Positions 16,213 to 24,505 of a DNA stretch of 64,000 nucleotides are shown here, in pieces. Numbering within the stretch: position 1 is the first letter of the stretch; each line of letters begins with the position of its first letter. The notes under the pieces are model-generated. The model was not told where the DNA came from and did not search any database. It was given only the letters and a program-made list of their open reading frames with translations. Origin of the DNA: a virus; the IMG/VR virus record IMGVR_UViG_3300046534_001250, positions 18,034 to 82,033 of that record; one strand, 5' to 3'. A program made the position numbers and the translations under genes.

Positions 16213-16600
16213 GAAATATCAAATGGCTATCGTATCATACCCCAAAGAAACCGTAGTTAATTACTACGATTCAAATCTAGCAACGAGTGCTATTGACCAG
16301 CTGACTATTAAACACAGGTGGTCCAACAAAATATCGGTTCCAACAGTAGTAGTAGATATACCAGATACTTTTACTGCCTTCTTGGAGTACAAGAGCTTTA
16401 GGTACTACCGAGATAGTACTTCTGTAAATTGGATCATTCGAGGGTGTAGCGTAATTGCCTTAGAAGGGGTTGAAGTTAAGAGCAAACTCGATATCATTGG
16501 CGACGCCCTACGAGATGGAAAAGTTGATAAGAACACAGTACTAAAGCAAGACTACAACTTCTCTCGTAACGGAGGAAGAGTTAATGTCCGAACAGCCTAG
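16205..16600 (+). CDS. Hypothetical protein (131 aa)
   Basis: No family is recognised. The N-terminal half is beta-rich (YQMAIVSYPKETVVNYY, PTVVVDIPDTFTAFLEY) and the C-terminal half is charged (SKLDIIGDALRDGKVDKNTV). It is wedged between the IMPDH-like gene (8-base overlap) and the PfkB kinase gene (17-base overlap), with an AAGGAG ribosome-binding site, and may belong to the same functional unit. Confidence 0.6.
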   Translation: MAKKYQMAIVSYPKETVVNYYDSNLATSAIDQLTIKHRWSNKISVPTVVVDIPDTFTAFLEYKSFRYYRDSTSVNWIIRGCSVIALEGVEVKSKLDIIGDALRDGKVDKNTVLKQDYNFSRNGGRVNVRTA

Positions 16601-17348
16601 CATCGTAGTCTTTGGAGATCCAATCCTAGACGTCTTTTATCTAGGTACTATGGACGGCTTGCGATTCACTCCAAAGAAGACAACCAACAGGAATGGAGGT
16701 GCTGTGAACACTCTGCTCAATGTTGTTGCAGTCTTACCAGAAGGATACCCGGTGATAGACAAGGTAGAGGGACTTGGTTCCGCCCGCCTGATTCGTCACT
16801 GTGACCTTAACGGGGTGGTGCTACATGAATTCTGGGCAGACAAGCCTTCTTCCCAGTTTGCGTGGGCCCTCAACAACACTGATGTTGCTATCTTTAGTGA
16901 CTATGGACACGGAAGCTTAACTGCTCGCCCAGGTAGTATGGTCGCTAAGCACAAGCTGGCAGTGGTTGATAGCAAGCGCAGGACCTTCGACACGTCTTAT
17001 CTAGAAAAGACCGAGACTAAAATCTGGAGATGCACTGGTGACGAGTACGATGAAACGTGGGCTAAAAACTTTGATTGGATAGTCATTACCGATGGTGCAT
17101 CAAATATCTATATTCGGCAAGGAATTCGGCCAGGAGTTGGTGGATGCTTGATCGTACCTACGATTGACGTAGTGGATGCATGTGGTGCTGGCGATACATT
17201 CACTGCCGCTCTAGGATCTTACTTGCTCATGCACTCACTCAGCCCAAACTTAGATGAACTAATGCTAGCTTGTGAGTTTGCTCGTAAGGCTTCGCAAGAT
17301 GTCTGTATGCAGAAGTTCACAGCAGTAACAAATATAACCTTGAGGTAG
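16584..17348 (+). CDS. PfkB/ribokinase-family sugar kinase, HldE-like
   Basis: PfkB-family kinases transfer phosphate from ATP to a sugar or nucleoside. The start VVFGDPILDVFYLG and the NRNGGAVNTLLNV segment match the N-terminal signature. The C-terminal signature DACGAGDTFTAALGSYLL (D near residue 198) holds the catalytic aspartate and anion hole. The GD-x-x-LDVF..G and GGAxN pattern is closest to the kinase half of HldE (D-glycero-beta-D-manno-heptose-7-phosphate kinase), but specificity cannot be fixed by eye. At 254 residues it is short for the family (about 300). The start is an ATG with GGAGG upstream. A GT9 heptosyltransferase-like gene and a GmhB-like phosphatase gene lie at 31.8-33.0 kb. 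Confidence 0.8.
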   Translation: MSEQPSIVVFGDPILDVFYLGTMDGLRFTPKKTTNRNGGAVNTLLNVVAVLPEGYPVIDKVEGLGSARLIRHCDLNGVVLHEFWADKPSSQFAWALNNTDVAIFSDYGHGSLTARPGSMVAKHKLAVVDSKRRTFDTSYLEKTETKIWRCTGDEYDETWAKNFDWIVITDGASNIYIRQGIRPGVGGCLIVPTIDVVDACGAGDTFTAALGSYLLMHSLSPNLDELMLACEFARKASQDVCMQKFTAVTNITLR

Positions 17349-17350
17349 TG

Positions 17351-19762
17351 ATGTATATCACAAACGCAGAGGACCTAGCAGCGGAATTAAAACCACGACT
17401 ACGAGATTACCTCACTAAGACACTGGGTCCAGAGTATGGGCATAACACATTTAAGTGTTATGTCCATGACGACAATAGCCCGTCAATGAAGTACAACCCC
17501 AAGGTCAATGACGAGGCGGTTCATTGCTTTGGCTGTGGAGTTACTCACGATATCTTTGCAGCAGCAGCTTACATTGAAAGCTTACCAGATAGCGGTAGCG
17601 ACTGGATAAAGGTAACACTTCCTGCCCTGGCAGAGAAGCTAGGCGTAGAGGTAGTCTACGGGGACCCAACTGTAGAAGAACAGCAGAAACTTAAACTCTT
17701 TAAGATGGCTAGTGATATCGCTACTATCTTAGAAGACCATGGTGGAGCTGAAGAATACTGTAAAGTTCGTGGATGGTCTAACGATCATCTAACAATTGCT
17801 TCTATTGCTCCTGAAACCATTAAGAGCAAGCTGCTTGAACAAGGGTGGAGTTTCGAAGACATACTGGAAAGTAATCTGGTAGAGCACAACAACCTTCAGT
17901 TCTTTGGTTCTGAAAAAGTTACGTTTGTTGTCAAAGATTTCCGTGGTAGACCCGTTGGATTTGTTAGCAGGAATCCTACTGGTGATAGACGGTATATCAA
18001 TAGCTACGATAGCACTATCTACAAGAAGGGCTCTACTCTACTTGGTATCCGTGTTGCTCTTAAAACAGCTAAGACTAATGGTCTCTATATTGTTGAGGGT
18101 CCTGGTGACCTTGCCGCTCTTCACAAGATTGGCGTCTTGAACGCTGTTGCCATTTGTGGCACAGCTTTTACTGCTGACCATTTGGCTCTCATTCGTTTGC
18201 TTGGTATCAAGGAACTTCACTTCTGTCTCGATTGGGATGAAGCTGGAGAGAAGGGTACTCAACAACTACTACAGAAAGAAATTAAATTCGCTAAGGATAT
18301 TCGGTGTTTTGTTGTGCCAGCTCCTGGAGAAGTTACAGATGTAAGTGACTTGCTAGCTACTGGTGCTACTGCCCTTCCAGATAGCATTCCGGCTTTCGAA
18401 TGGATGATTGGCCGACTACAAGACCAACTAGAACCTGCTGAACTATGTGAACAGATGGTAGCTGTTATCTCAGCTGAGCCTACTGCTGTGCGACGAGAAA
18501 TCTTCGCAGGTAAGCTCTCTAAGATGGTTGGCATATCCATTGTGAGCATCAACCACGATATCGAATTCATTAGGGACAACAAGCAACAGGATCGTAAGAA
18601 CCAATTGCTTGGAGCGGCTGAACGATTCAACCTAGCAGTTGATGATGATCCTACCAGTATCATGAGCTGTATGGCTTCGTTGGAAAACGACATTGATACA
18701 ATTGAAAAAAAGTTCTCTAAGGGATCTATTGGCGCCAGCTATCAGATCAACAAGTACAATGCCCTGCAAGAAGCTAAGAAAGAAGAAAGTAAACGAGATG
18801 AAGCCAGTGGCTTTCAGATGAATTACTTTACTAACATTCATAGAGCGTTTTCTGGCGGTGTACGTTGGAACTACGGTGTTCTAATATATGTTGGTGGCCG
18901 GCAAAATAGTGGGAAAACCGCTACCGTCATTGGTATCGGTCTCGATGTTGCACTAAGTGACCCAGATACTATTGTGCTTATGCACTTTACTGATGATAAC
19001 TTTGCACAGGTAGAGCCACGGATTAAAACCAATATTGCGTTAATGCAGTTCGGAAAAGAACTACATATCGCTGAGGCTGATAACCCGTACGTCAACATCA
19101 AGACGCCAGAACAAGCTGCGATACATGCTGATGCTGATACAAGCTTTAGAAACCTCATTGAAAACGAAAAGTTAGTAATCATCGATAGTGAAGACGGCAA
19201 CACTCTTGGTATTCTTGAGAAGAACCTGCGGTATCTGCGAGGCAGGCATCCAGACAAAAAGATTCTTGTAATTGCTGACAACACTCACAACTACATGGAC
19301 TTTCTGACTCTCGACCAGAACACACGTATGCGACGCATCAGTATGATGCAAAAAGCTTTTACCAATAAGTACCGTTGTACTATGTTCGCTACAGCTGAGT
19401 ACAGAAAGAATGCTTCTCCCAATAAAGAAGAGATGCGTTTACCTGTAGATGATGACCTAGCTGATGCTCGGTCGTTAATGTATCTGCCCAATGGAATCAT
19501 TCATGTTTACAATGACTTGAATGACCGGGGTGTAGAGCATGCTGAGATTATGTGGCACCGCCGTATGGGCGGAGAGCCACAAGCACGACTTATGCTGTGT
19601 GTTACTAAGAACAAGATTAATGGCTGGAAAAATAAGCTTATCTTGGACTTGGATAACAAGGTGGTTGGTGTCCGACCATTCGATGCTGATGAAGCTCGTA
19701 GGCAAAGCCAAAACCTAGGACAGGGTAAAGGCACAACCATAGACATAGGAAAGATTCAATGA
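17351..19762 (+). CDS. Primase-helicase (zinc finger, TOPRIM, RecA-like helicase)
   Basis: This 803-residue protein follows the T7 gp4 plan. The N-terminal zinc finger has C-x2-H (CYVH) and C-x2-C (CFGC) around residues 37-60. The TOPRIM domain shows IVEGPGDLAAL (about residue 248) and CLDWDEAGEKG (about 295). The helicase part has Walker A GGRQNSGKT (about 516), a Walker B-like LVIIDSE (about 609) and an arginine-rich C-terminal region with WHRRMGG. It would unwind DNA and prime lagging-strand synthesis for the phage PolIII. I chose the ATG at 17351 (GAGG five bases upstream) over the GTG at 17348, which overlaps the previous stop. Confidence 0.92.
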   Translation: MYITNAEDLAAELKPRLRDYLTKTLGPEYGHNTFKCYVHDDNSPSMKYNPKVNDEAVHCFGCGVTHDIFAAAAYIESLPDSGSDWIKVTLPALAEKLGVEVVYGDPTVEEQQKLKLFKMASDIATILEDHGGAEEYCKVRGWSNDHLTIASIAPETIKSKLLEQGWSFEDILESNLVEHNNLQFFGSEKVTFVVKDFRGRPVGFVSRNPTGDRRYINSYDSTIYKKGSTLLGIRVALKTAKTNGLYIVEGPGDLAALHKIGVLNAVAICGTAFTADHLALIRLLGIKELHFCLDWDEAGEKGTQQLLQKEIKFAKDIRCFVVPAPGEVTDVSDLLATGATALPDSIPAFEWMIGRLQDQLEPAELCEQMVAVISAEPTAVRREIFAGKLSKMVGISIVSINHDIEFIRDNKQQDRKNQLLGAAERFNLAVDDDPTSIMSCMASLENDIDTIEKKFSKGSIGASYQINKYNALQEAKKEESKRDEASGFQMNYFTNIHRAFSGGVRWNYGVLIYVGGRQNSGKTATVIGIGLDVALSDPDTIVLMHFTDDNFAQVEPRIKTNIALMQFGKELHIAEADNPYVNIKTPEQAAIHADADTSFRNLIENEKLVIIDSEDGNTLGILEKNLRYLRGRHPDKKILVIADNTHNYMDFLTLDQNTRMRRISMMQKAFTNKYRCTMFATAEYRKNASPNKEEMRLPVDDDLADARSLMYLPNGIIHVYNDLNDRGVEHAEIMWHRRMGGEPQARLMLCVTKNKINGWKNKLILDLDNKVVGVRPFDADEARRQSQNLGQGKGTTIDIGKIQ

Positions 19763-19881
19763 CAATTAAAGATTCCGTACTAGGCATTCTGCCTGAGATT
19801 CAACGACGGCAAGAAGTAATGCAAAAGCGCAATGAAACAAAAGCAAAGGAGAAGCGAAATGAGAAGTCTAAAGCTGGGTGA
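19759..19881 (+). CDS. Very small basic protein (40 aa)
   Basis: The ATG overlaps the primase-helicase stop (ATGA), and the frame ends inside the next gene. The product is lysine/arginine/glutamate-rich (RRQEVMQKRNETKAKEKRNEKSK), probably a single helix. No family is known. The coupled start is the only support beyond length. Confidence 0.4.
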   Translation: MTIKDSVLGILPEIQRRQEVMQKRNETKAKEKRNEKSKAG

Positions 19882-20050
19882 AGAAGTAGAGAGCGATGGG
19901 CGTAAAGCGTACGTAGCTCGATGCGACCAAGTGCTATTCGTAGGTGAAACAATCGTTCACGAAGGCACTAATAAAATCGTCACAGAGGTTCGTCGCCTTT
20001 CAGACGGACCTCCCGCTCTTCAACAATGGGCCTTGGTATTCCTGGAGTAG
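19859..20050 (+). CDS. Hypothetical protein (63 aa)
   Basis: This is a small protein of unknown family. The ATG at 19859 follows AAGGAGAAGCGAA, a strong ribosome-binding site; the in-frame ATG at 19832 has none. The middle reads as beta strands (VLFVGETIVHEGTNKIVTEVRRL). It overlaps the preceding 40-residue frame. Confidence 0.5.
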   Translation: MRSLKLGEEVESDGRKAYVARCDQVLFVGETIVHEGTNKIVTEVRRLSDGPPALQQWALVFLE

Positions 20051-20052
20051 AC

Positions 20053-20322
20053 ATGGACTTTGAAGAAGTGGTGGATTGGATATCGACTCTAGCGCCAATG
20101 TTTAAATACGAAGTTAAAGCAACTTGGCTATCTAGAAGTGAAGTAATCAGGTTAGACATGTATCATCGTAATGTAGCTGAGGATACGCTAATCCATCTAC
20201 ACAGTAGTTACACGCTGGAGTTTTTACGCTACGGCAAGCCAAAAGAAACATTGATTGAAAGGCTCTTGGAGCTAACCCGAGAAATGAATAGAGAAATTAG
20301 AGGTTCATATGGAATCGGTTAA
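20053..20322 (+). CDS. Hypothetical protein (89 aa)
   Basis: No family is recognised. A CTGGAG site precedes the ATG at 20053, chosen over the in-frame ATG at 20026. The N-terminal 30 residues are helical (FEEVVDWISTLAPMF), and the C-terminal part is a charged helix (ETLIERLLELTREMNREIRG). It overlaps the next gene by 14 bases. Confidence 0.55.
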   Translation: MDFEEVVDWISTLAPMFKYEVKATWLSRSEVIRLDMYHRNVAEDTLIHLHSSYTLEFLRYGKPKETLIERLLELTREMNREIRGSYGIG

Positions 20323-20773
20323 CTTCCCAAGCTGGCCACATGACAGCTCCTGCCAATGCCCTGGAGGATATCCTCCCTGCTCGTATTGTGTAGAGGAACC
20401 ACTCTGTAGTCGCTGTGACAATAGAGGTAGAGACGTTGGTGAAAAAGGCTGGACAGAGATCAATGGCGATCTATTTTGCCAGGCGTGTTCTAAAGAAAAT
20501 AGATTGCTATTTAACGAAGTAAAATGGATCAACAGCTTATGTCTGCCGCTTAAGTACAATACCTCAGCCGAAATGACTGGCGGATTCTTACGGATTGCAG
20601 TCAAACGTTACGACACACTAAGCAACAGAAGGTATAGCCGCTCTATGCTGCTCGAACCCAATAAGCTTTCGATGAACATTCGTAAAGATCTGCTTTTGGA
20701 TACAATCAACAACCTGCATAAAAACATAGATGCCTACTTAAGAGACAAACTTTATGAACCTAACAGAAGCTAG
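20309..20773 (+). CDS. Cysteine-rich putative zinc-binding protein (154 aa)
   Basis: The first 62 residues contain eight cysteines, including C-x2-C pairs (CSYC, CSRC, CQAC), as in zinc-ribbon or RING-like modules. This is followed by a ~90-residue helical C-terminus (SMNIRKDLLLDTINNLHKNIDAYLRD). Metal binding is a reasonable inference; the function is unknown. Confidence 0.6.
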   Translation: MESVNFPSWPHDSSCQCPGGYPPCSYCVEEPLCSRCDNRGRDVGEKGWTEINGDLFCQACSKENRLLFNEVKWINSLCLPLKYNTSAEMTGGFLRIAVKRYDTLSNRRYSRSMLLEPNKLSMNIRKDLLLDTINNLHKNIDAYLRDKLYEPNRS

Positions 20774-21029
20774 AGATTGGGTTGCTGATTGGGATATGGC
20801 TTGTGAATACACGGTTAATCCGACGATCAACCCAGCAGGTACCAGACTAGCCTTAAGGGTTCATCACGTCATGCCTAATGGCAAACGTTTTGGTCTATGC
20901 TGTTGGTTTTGCGAAAATGATTTTGCACGGCAACCAGCTAAGCCATTAATGATTAAGTGGCTGGCAGATATGATTTCCAGAATCGACTCTATGGTTATGA
21001 CTACTGAGCAAAATACAAAAGAAGGATAA
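20754..21029 (+). CDS. Hypothetical protein (91 aa)
   Basis: No family is recognised. The protein has a tryptophan-rich N-terminus (RDWVADWDMACEY) and a CCWFCEND segment that might bind metal with the neighbouring histidines (VHHVMPNG). It overlaps the upstream cysteine-rich gene by 20 bases and ends 1 base before the ligase start. Confidence 0.55.
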   Translation: MNLTEARDWVADWDMACEYTVNPTINPAGTRLALRVHHVMPNGKRFGLCCWFCENDFARQPAKPLMIKWLADMISRIDSMVMTTEQNTKEG

Positions 21030-21030
21030 T

Positions 21031-22149
21031 ATGAAAATACATGCCCTACCGATACTCTATGCTAAGAGTTCTACTGGTAAGATTAAGCAGTGGGCGGTGT
21101 GCGCAAGCCACAACCCAGAACTAGAATACGGAACTGTGAGTACGGCTTATGGGTACGTAGATAGCAAGACACAGGCCACTGAGAAGCGCGCCTATCCTAA
21201 AAACGTAGGCAAGTCCAACGAGACTACTCCGTTTGATCAGGCGCTGTCACAGGCTCAAAGCTCATGGAATAGCAAGGTAGATAAGGGATACGTTACCCAC
21301 GTAGATCTTATCCTTGATCCCAGGGACGTTAAAAACTTCCTGTGTATGCTAGCCGAGAAGCACATTGAAAGGTTTCAAGATCTAGTGTTCCCAGCGCTCT
21401 TGCAGCCAAAGCTTAATGGCTGTCGAGCTATCGCTAAAAAGCGAAATGGCGTTGTAACTATGTGGAGTAGAACAGGTAAACCCTGGGTTCACTGCCACGA
21501 AATTATAGCCGAGCTAACTGACTTACTGGAAGAAGGGCGATCTACAGACGGAGAACTTTACGTTCACGGCTGGACACTACAAGCTATCAACCGTGCTATC
21601 AAGACCCGTAATGACAACACTCTGCTTCTCGAATATCATGTATATGATTTTCCAAACAACGAAACATTCGAAGTACGAGAACAAAGAATCCCTGCATCAA
21701 CTGGCAGGATTCATCACGTAGAACTTCAAACCATTAAAAGCGCAGAAGCGGTACAAGAAGCCCTACAAGCTTTCTTAGATCGTGGCTACGAAGGAATGAT
21801 GATTCGCAACAAGCTTGGGTTATACAAGTATGGTGGGTATCGTTCAGTTGATCTACAGAAGTGTAAATTGTTTCATGATGCTGAGTTCAAAGTCATTGGC
21901 GTCAAAAGCGCCACTGGTAAAGACCGAGGAACTGCTGTCTTTAAGTGCATAACCAAAGAAGGCAAAGAGTTTGATGTGCGCCCAATGGGTACACGCCCAG
22001 AACGTAAAGAGTACTTCGATAACTTCGAAGACAAATATAATGGAGAGTACCTTACAGTAAGGTACCAAGAACTTTCTGAAGCAAACATCCCTACTATTGT
22101 TACGGGCTTATGTTTTCGACTAGCAGAAGATTTACCGGAGCAGCAGTAA
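21031..22149 (+). CDS. ATP-dependent DNA ligase
   Basis: The enzyme seals nicks through a lysine-AMP intermediate. In this 372-residue protein, motif I is QPKLNGCRA (K near residue 127), motif III DGELYVHG, motif IV EGMMIR and motif V LQKCKLF. A C-terminal OB-fold region follows (FKVIGVKSATGKDRGTAVFKC). Motif I is K-x-N-G instead of the usual K-x-D-G, while the nucleophilic lysine is kept. The domain order (adenylation then OB) matches small phage ligases. An AGAAGGA site precedes the ATG. It acts in Okazaki fragment joining with the primase-helicase and PolIII. Confidence 0.88.
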   Translation: MKIHALPILYAKSSTGKIKQWAVCASHNPELEYGTVSTAYGYVDSKTQATEKRAYPKNVGKSNETTPFDQALSQAQSSWNSKVDKGYVTHVDLILDPRDVKNFLCMLAEKHIERFQDLVFPALLQPKLNGCRAIAKKRNGVVTMWSRTGKPWVHCHEIIAELTDLLEEGRSTDGELYVHGWTLQAINRAIKTRNDNTLLLEYHVYDFPNNETFEVREQRIPASTGRIHHVELQTIKSAEAVQEALQAFLDRGYEGMMIRNKLGLYKYGGYRSVDLQKCKLFHDAEFKVIGVKSATGKDRGTAVFKCITKEGKEFDVRPMGTRPERKEYFDNFEDKYNGEYLTVRYQELSEANIPTIVTGLCFRLAEDLPEQQ

Positions 22150-22436
22150 TGAATGAAAGATCACAGTACGAAGAGCTAGGCAGAGCATTGGCTAATGGGC
22201 CGCTAACAGCAGACCTAGGCGATATTAAACTCCGGGCAACTGATGAGCCTTCAGTCGAGGTACAAGATGGATCCCATGTGGTGGGGCAAAGGGTTATTGC
22301 TGGCGGCAAGACTTACGAAGTTACTGATATTGAAAACATTTACTATCAGTACTACAACGAAATAACAGATGAAACAGATGGGCTATCTGGCATAACCAGA
22401 TACTATAGCCAAGTACTAACGATGAGAGAAGTATAA
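22149..22436 (+). CDS. Hypothetical protein (95 aa)
   Basis: No family is recognised. The ATG at 22149 shares a base with the ligase stop (TAATG), and the stop shares a base with the start of the exonuclease gene. The protein has a central beta-rich stretch (VVGQRVIAGGKTYEVTDIE) and a tyrosine-rich segment (NIYYQYYNEI). Confidence 0.55.
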   Translation: MNERSQYEELGRALANGPLTADLGDIKLRATDEPSVEVQDGSHVVGQRVIAGGKTYEVTDIENIYYQYYNEITDETDGLSGITRYYSQVLTMREV

Positions 22437-23026
22437 TGACGAGAGTACACTTGTGTGTAGACCTAGAGACCCTAGCGATCTCAACCGATGCAGTAATCCT
22501 TGCTATCGGTATCACAGCTTGGAACGAAGGTGAGCAGGAGCCATTTGATGGCATCCACTTACGTATCGACCCTGAGCAACCGGGTAGACGTATCGACCCA
22601 CAGACTTTAATTTGGTGGCTCAAGCAAGACCAGGCAGCTGTTGACGCAGCCTTTATTGATGGCAAACAAGGTAACGCCGAACAAGCTTACAAGTATATCC
22701 AGGACTGGATTAAAGACATGAATGTTGTGGGAGTTTGGGCAAACGATCCAAGCTTTGACATTGCTAAACTAAATGACTTCTTCGGCAAGCAAGCGTTTTA
22801 CTTCCGAGCTACTCGATGCTGTCGTACAGCGCTATCTGCGTTAAAGACCATGGGCTTCAATAAAGAGCTTGATGCGCTCCCCCAGGGGCAGAAGCATCAT
22901 GCCCTAGCAGATGCTGAATACAGCGCCTCGATCGTTAGACTATACATGGAAAAGGTATTGCGAATCCCAAACATTCCCCAGCCAGAACCAGCTCACCACA
23001 AAGCGTGGAGGGACTATGAAGTCTGA
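22436..23026 (+). CDS. DEDDh 3'-5' exonuclease, Rv2179c/RNase T-like
   Basis: The DEDD active site is visible: D9 and E11 in VDLETLAI, an aspartate in VWANDPSFD (D104 or D108), and H155 with D159 in HHALADAEYSA. The layout (early DLET, WWL..Q segment, WANDPSFD) resembles the Rv2179c-like exoribonuclease group rather than a polymerase proofreader. It could trim RNA or DNA 3' ends, possibly including RNA primers. At 196 residues it is a lone catalytic domain. It is translationally coupled to the gene on its left. Confidence 0.85.
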   Translation: MTRVHLCVDLETLAISTDAVILAIGITAWNEGEQEPFDGIHLRIDPEQPGRRIDPQTLIWWLKQDQAAVDAAFIDGKQGNAEQAYKYIQDWIKDMNVVGVWANDPSFDIAKLNDFFGKQAFYFRATRCCRTALSALKTMGFNKELDALPQGQKHHALADAEYSASIVRLYMEKVLRIPNIPQPEPAHHKAWRDYEV

Positions 23027-23186
23027 TAACTCTGACCCAGAAATCTACGTCGAACTAGACGAACACGAGAGCAAGCACTCATACTTTCAATTGACAGTGG
23101 GACCATGTCGATGGTCCGAGCTAGATGAAGTAACAATCGCGGTACTTAAAGCCTTGGGGTATTCGCTTGAAGGATCAAGAGACTAA
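23016..23186 (+). CDS. Hypothetical protein (56 aa)
   Basis: This small acidic protein has no known family. The ATG at 23016 has a GTGGAGGG ribosome-binding site and overlaps the exonuclease gene by 11 bases. It starts with the charged YVELDEHESKHSYFQL, then has a short amphipathic helix (EVTIAVLKALGY). Confidence 0.5.
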   Translation: MKSDNSDPEIYVELDEHESKHSYFQLTVGPCRWSELDEVTIAVLKALGYSLEGSRD

Positions 23187-23188
23187 CA

Positions 23189-23479
23189 ATGAGCGAAAAG
23201 GATATCTCGTCCAAAGTAATGCAGCTGCCTTGCGGGCCCAGCTCTTTCAGGGGATACAATTCCGATATAACACACAGTTGCGAAGTGTTTGAAGAAGATT
23301 GGAAGGAAATGTTCATCGGAATGCTCTGCTCTTTTGACTGTCAAAAATACACTGTTATATCGCTAACAGCCATTAGCGAAAGATACCCTCTCTATTTAAT
23401 AGGGACAGCTAAGTCTCTCGATCTTGTCCAAGGGCGAACCTCATATATTATAATGCTAAGAGAAAACAATGAATACTAA
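23189..23479 (+). CDS. Hypothetical protein (96 aa)
   Basis: No family is recognised. It has four scattered cysteines (positions 15, 31, 47 and 51) and a beta-like C-terminus (TSYIIMLRENN). It lies 2 bases after the preceding gene and overlaps the next by 11 bases. Confidence 0.5.
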   Translation: MSEKDISSKVMQLPCGPSSFRGYNSDITHSCEVFEEDWKEMFIGMLCSFDCQKYTVISLTAISERYPLYLIGTAKSLDLVQGRTSYIIMLRENNEY

Positions 23480-23660
23480 AGAATTAATCGCATACCTGCA
23501 GGGTATGGTTACAGACCTTCGTACGGAGCGTGTGACAGAGTCAAGCGAAATGTACGAAGCAGGCGTGGCTTCAGGTAGAAACTTCGAAGCCAGAGAAATT
23601 GCAAACGACATCGAGCATATGCTCAGTTTACACCACGATGTAAAACGAGAGGAATGGTAA
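23469..23660 (+). CDS. Hypothetical helical protein (63 aa)
   Basis: The protein is small and predicted all-helical (LIAYLQGMVTDLRTERV, NFEAREIANDIEHMLSLHH). No family is recognised. The stop overlaps the start of the following gene (TAATG). Confidence 0.5.
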   Translation: MNTKELIAYLQGMVTDLRTERVTESSEMYEAGVASGRNFEAREIANDIEHMLSLHHDVKREEW

Positions 23661-24037
23661 TGGAAACCGTACAAGAAGTAGAAACAATCACAACCGAAAA
23701 GCTTCAAGCATGTATTGATTCGATGCAGCGACGAAATGGTATTGAGCAGTACGTCCAGGTGACGATCGAACCGACACCAGATAGCCACCCAATCCACAAG
23801 ATTAAGGTCGCTATCACTATCCCTGCTTTTGAACAGGGTGCTGAACCCATTAAGGTCAGCAACTCAACGTTTGTTCTGTACAAGACACGGATGCAAACTG
23901 TGAGGAACACAATCGAGCACGCTTACAAGAGCGCAGTTCATCAGCTCACAAGCAATCTGGACTTTCCAATCGAATCTAATACCAGCATTAAATACCACAT
24001 CGGTTACACAACAAACCCAGTGCATAATGGACAATAG
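23660..24037 (+). CDS. Hypothetical protein (125 aa)
   Basis: No family is recognised. The middle forms alternating strands (QYVQVTIEPTPD, IHKIKVAITIPAFEQG) followed by a helix (RMQTVRNTIEHAYKSAVHQL), a compact alpha-beta pattern. The ATG at 23660 is coupled to the previous stop; an ATG two codons earlier is also possible. Confidence 0.55.
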   Translation: METVQEVETITTEKLQACIDSMQRRNGIEQYVQVTIEPTPDSHPIHKIKVAITIPAFEQGAEPIKVSNSTFVLYKTRMQTVRNTIEHAYKSAVHQLTSNLDFPIESNTSIKYHIGYTTNPVHNGQ

Positions 24038-24269
24038 ATATTACATCACTATTGTCAAAACTAGGGGTGGAGATACCTACACCATCCTGTGGAGAGGCTA
24101 CCCCGATGACAAACTGCTTCATCATTGGCTGTGGAATAATATTCCAGGTGCGTTCTACAACGACACCTTTTATGGCACTTGGGAAACCGCAAAAGCAGAG
24201 GCTGTGTGGGAAGACACAATTTACCCAGCCGGCACATACCCACCACCCGGCATCAACTGGGATATATAA
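24027..24269 (+). CDS. Hypothetical protein (80 aa)
   Basis: No family is recognised. The sequence starts YYITIVKTRGGDTYTILWRGYPDD and is rich in Trp, Tyr and Pro. It overlaps the previous gene by 11 bases, and a 14-base gap separates it from the next. Confidence 0.5.
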   Translation: MDNRYYITIVKTRGGDTYTILWRGYPDDKLLHHWLWNNIPGAFYNDTFYGTWETAKAEAVWEDTIYPAGTYPPPGINWDI

Positions 24270-24283
24270 CCCCCGAGAGAATA

Positions 24284-24505
24284 ATGAATAAAGAAGCAGA
24301 CGTTATTTACGTTGAAGACCTTCTTGAATCAGACGACCCTGTCGACCAAATAGAAGGTAAGATTATGCTTGCGCTCATGGAACGCTTAGGCCTTGATGAG
24401 ATTGATCCAAGTCGGCTGGACGTAAAGCATACTGAGACATCATACCCAGAAGGTAATCTTCTAGTAGAAACCAAAATCGAATATAAAGAGAGAAAAAATG
24501 AATAG
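24284..24505 (+). CDS. Hypothetical acidic protein (73 aa)
   Basis: No family is recognised. The sequence is acidic (VEDLLESDDPVDQIEGK) with a helix (IMLALMERLGLDEI). The ATG at 24284 follows CGAGAGAATA; longer in-frame starts would overlap the previous gene heavily. It overlaps thyX by 8 bases. Confidence 0.5.
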   Translation: MNKEADVIYVEDLLESDDPVDQIEGKIMLALMERLGLDEIDPSRLDVKHTETSYPEGNLLVETKIEYKERKNE

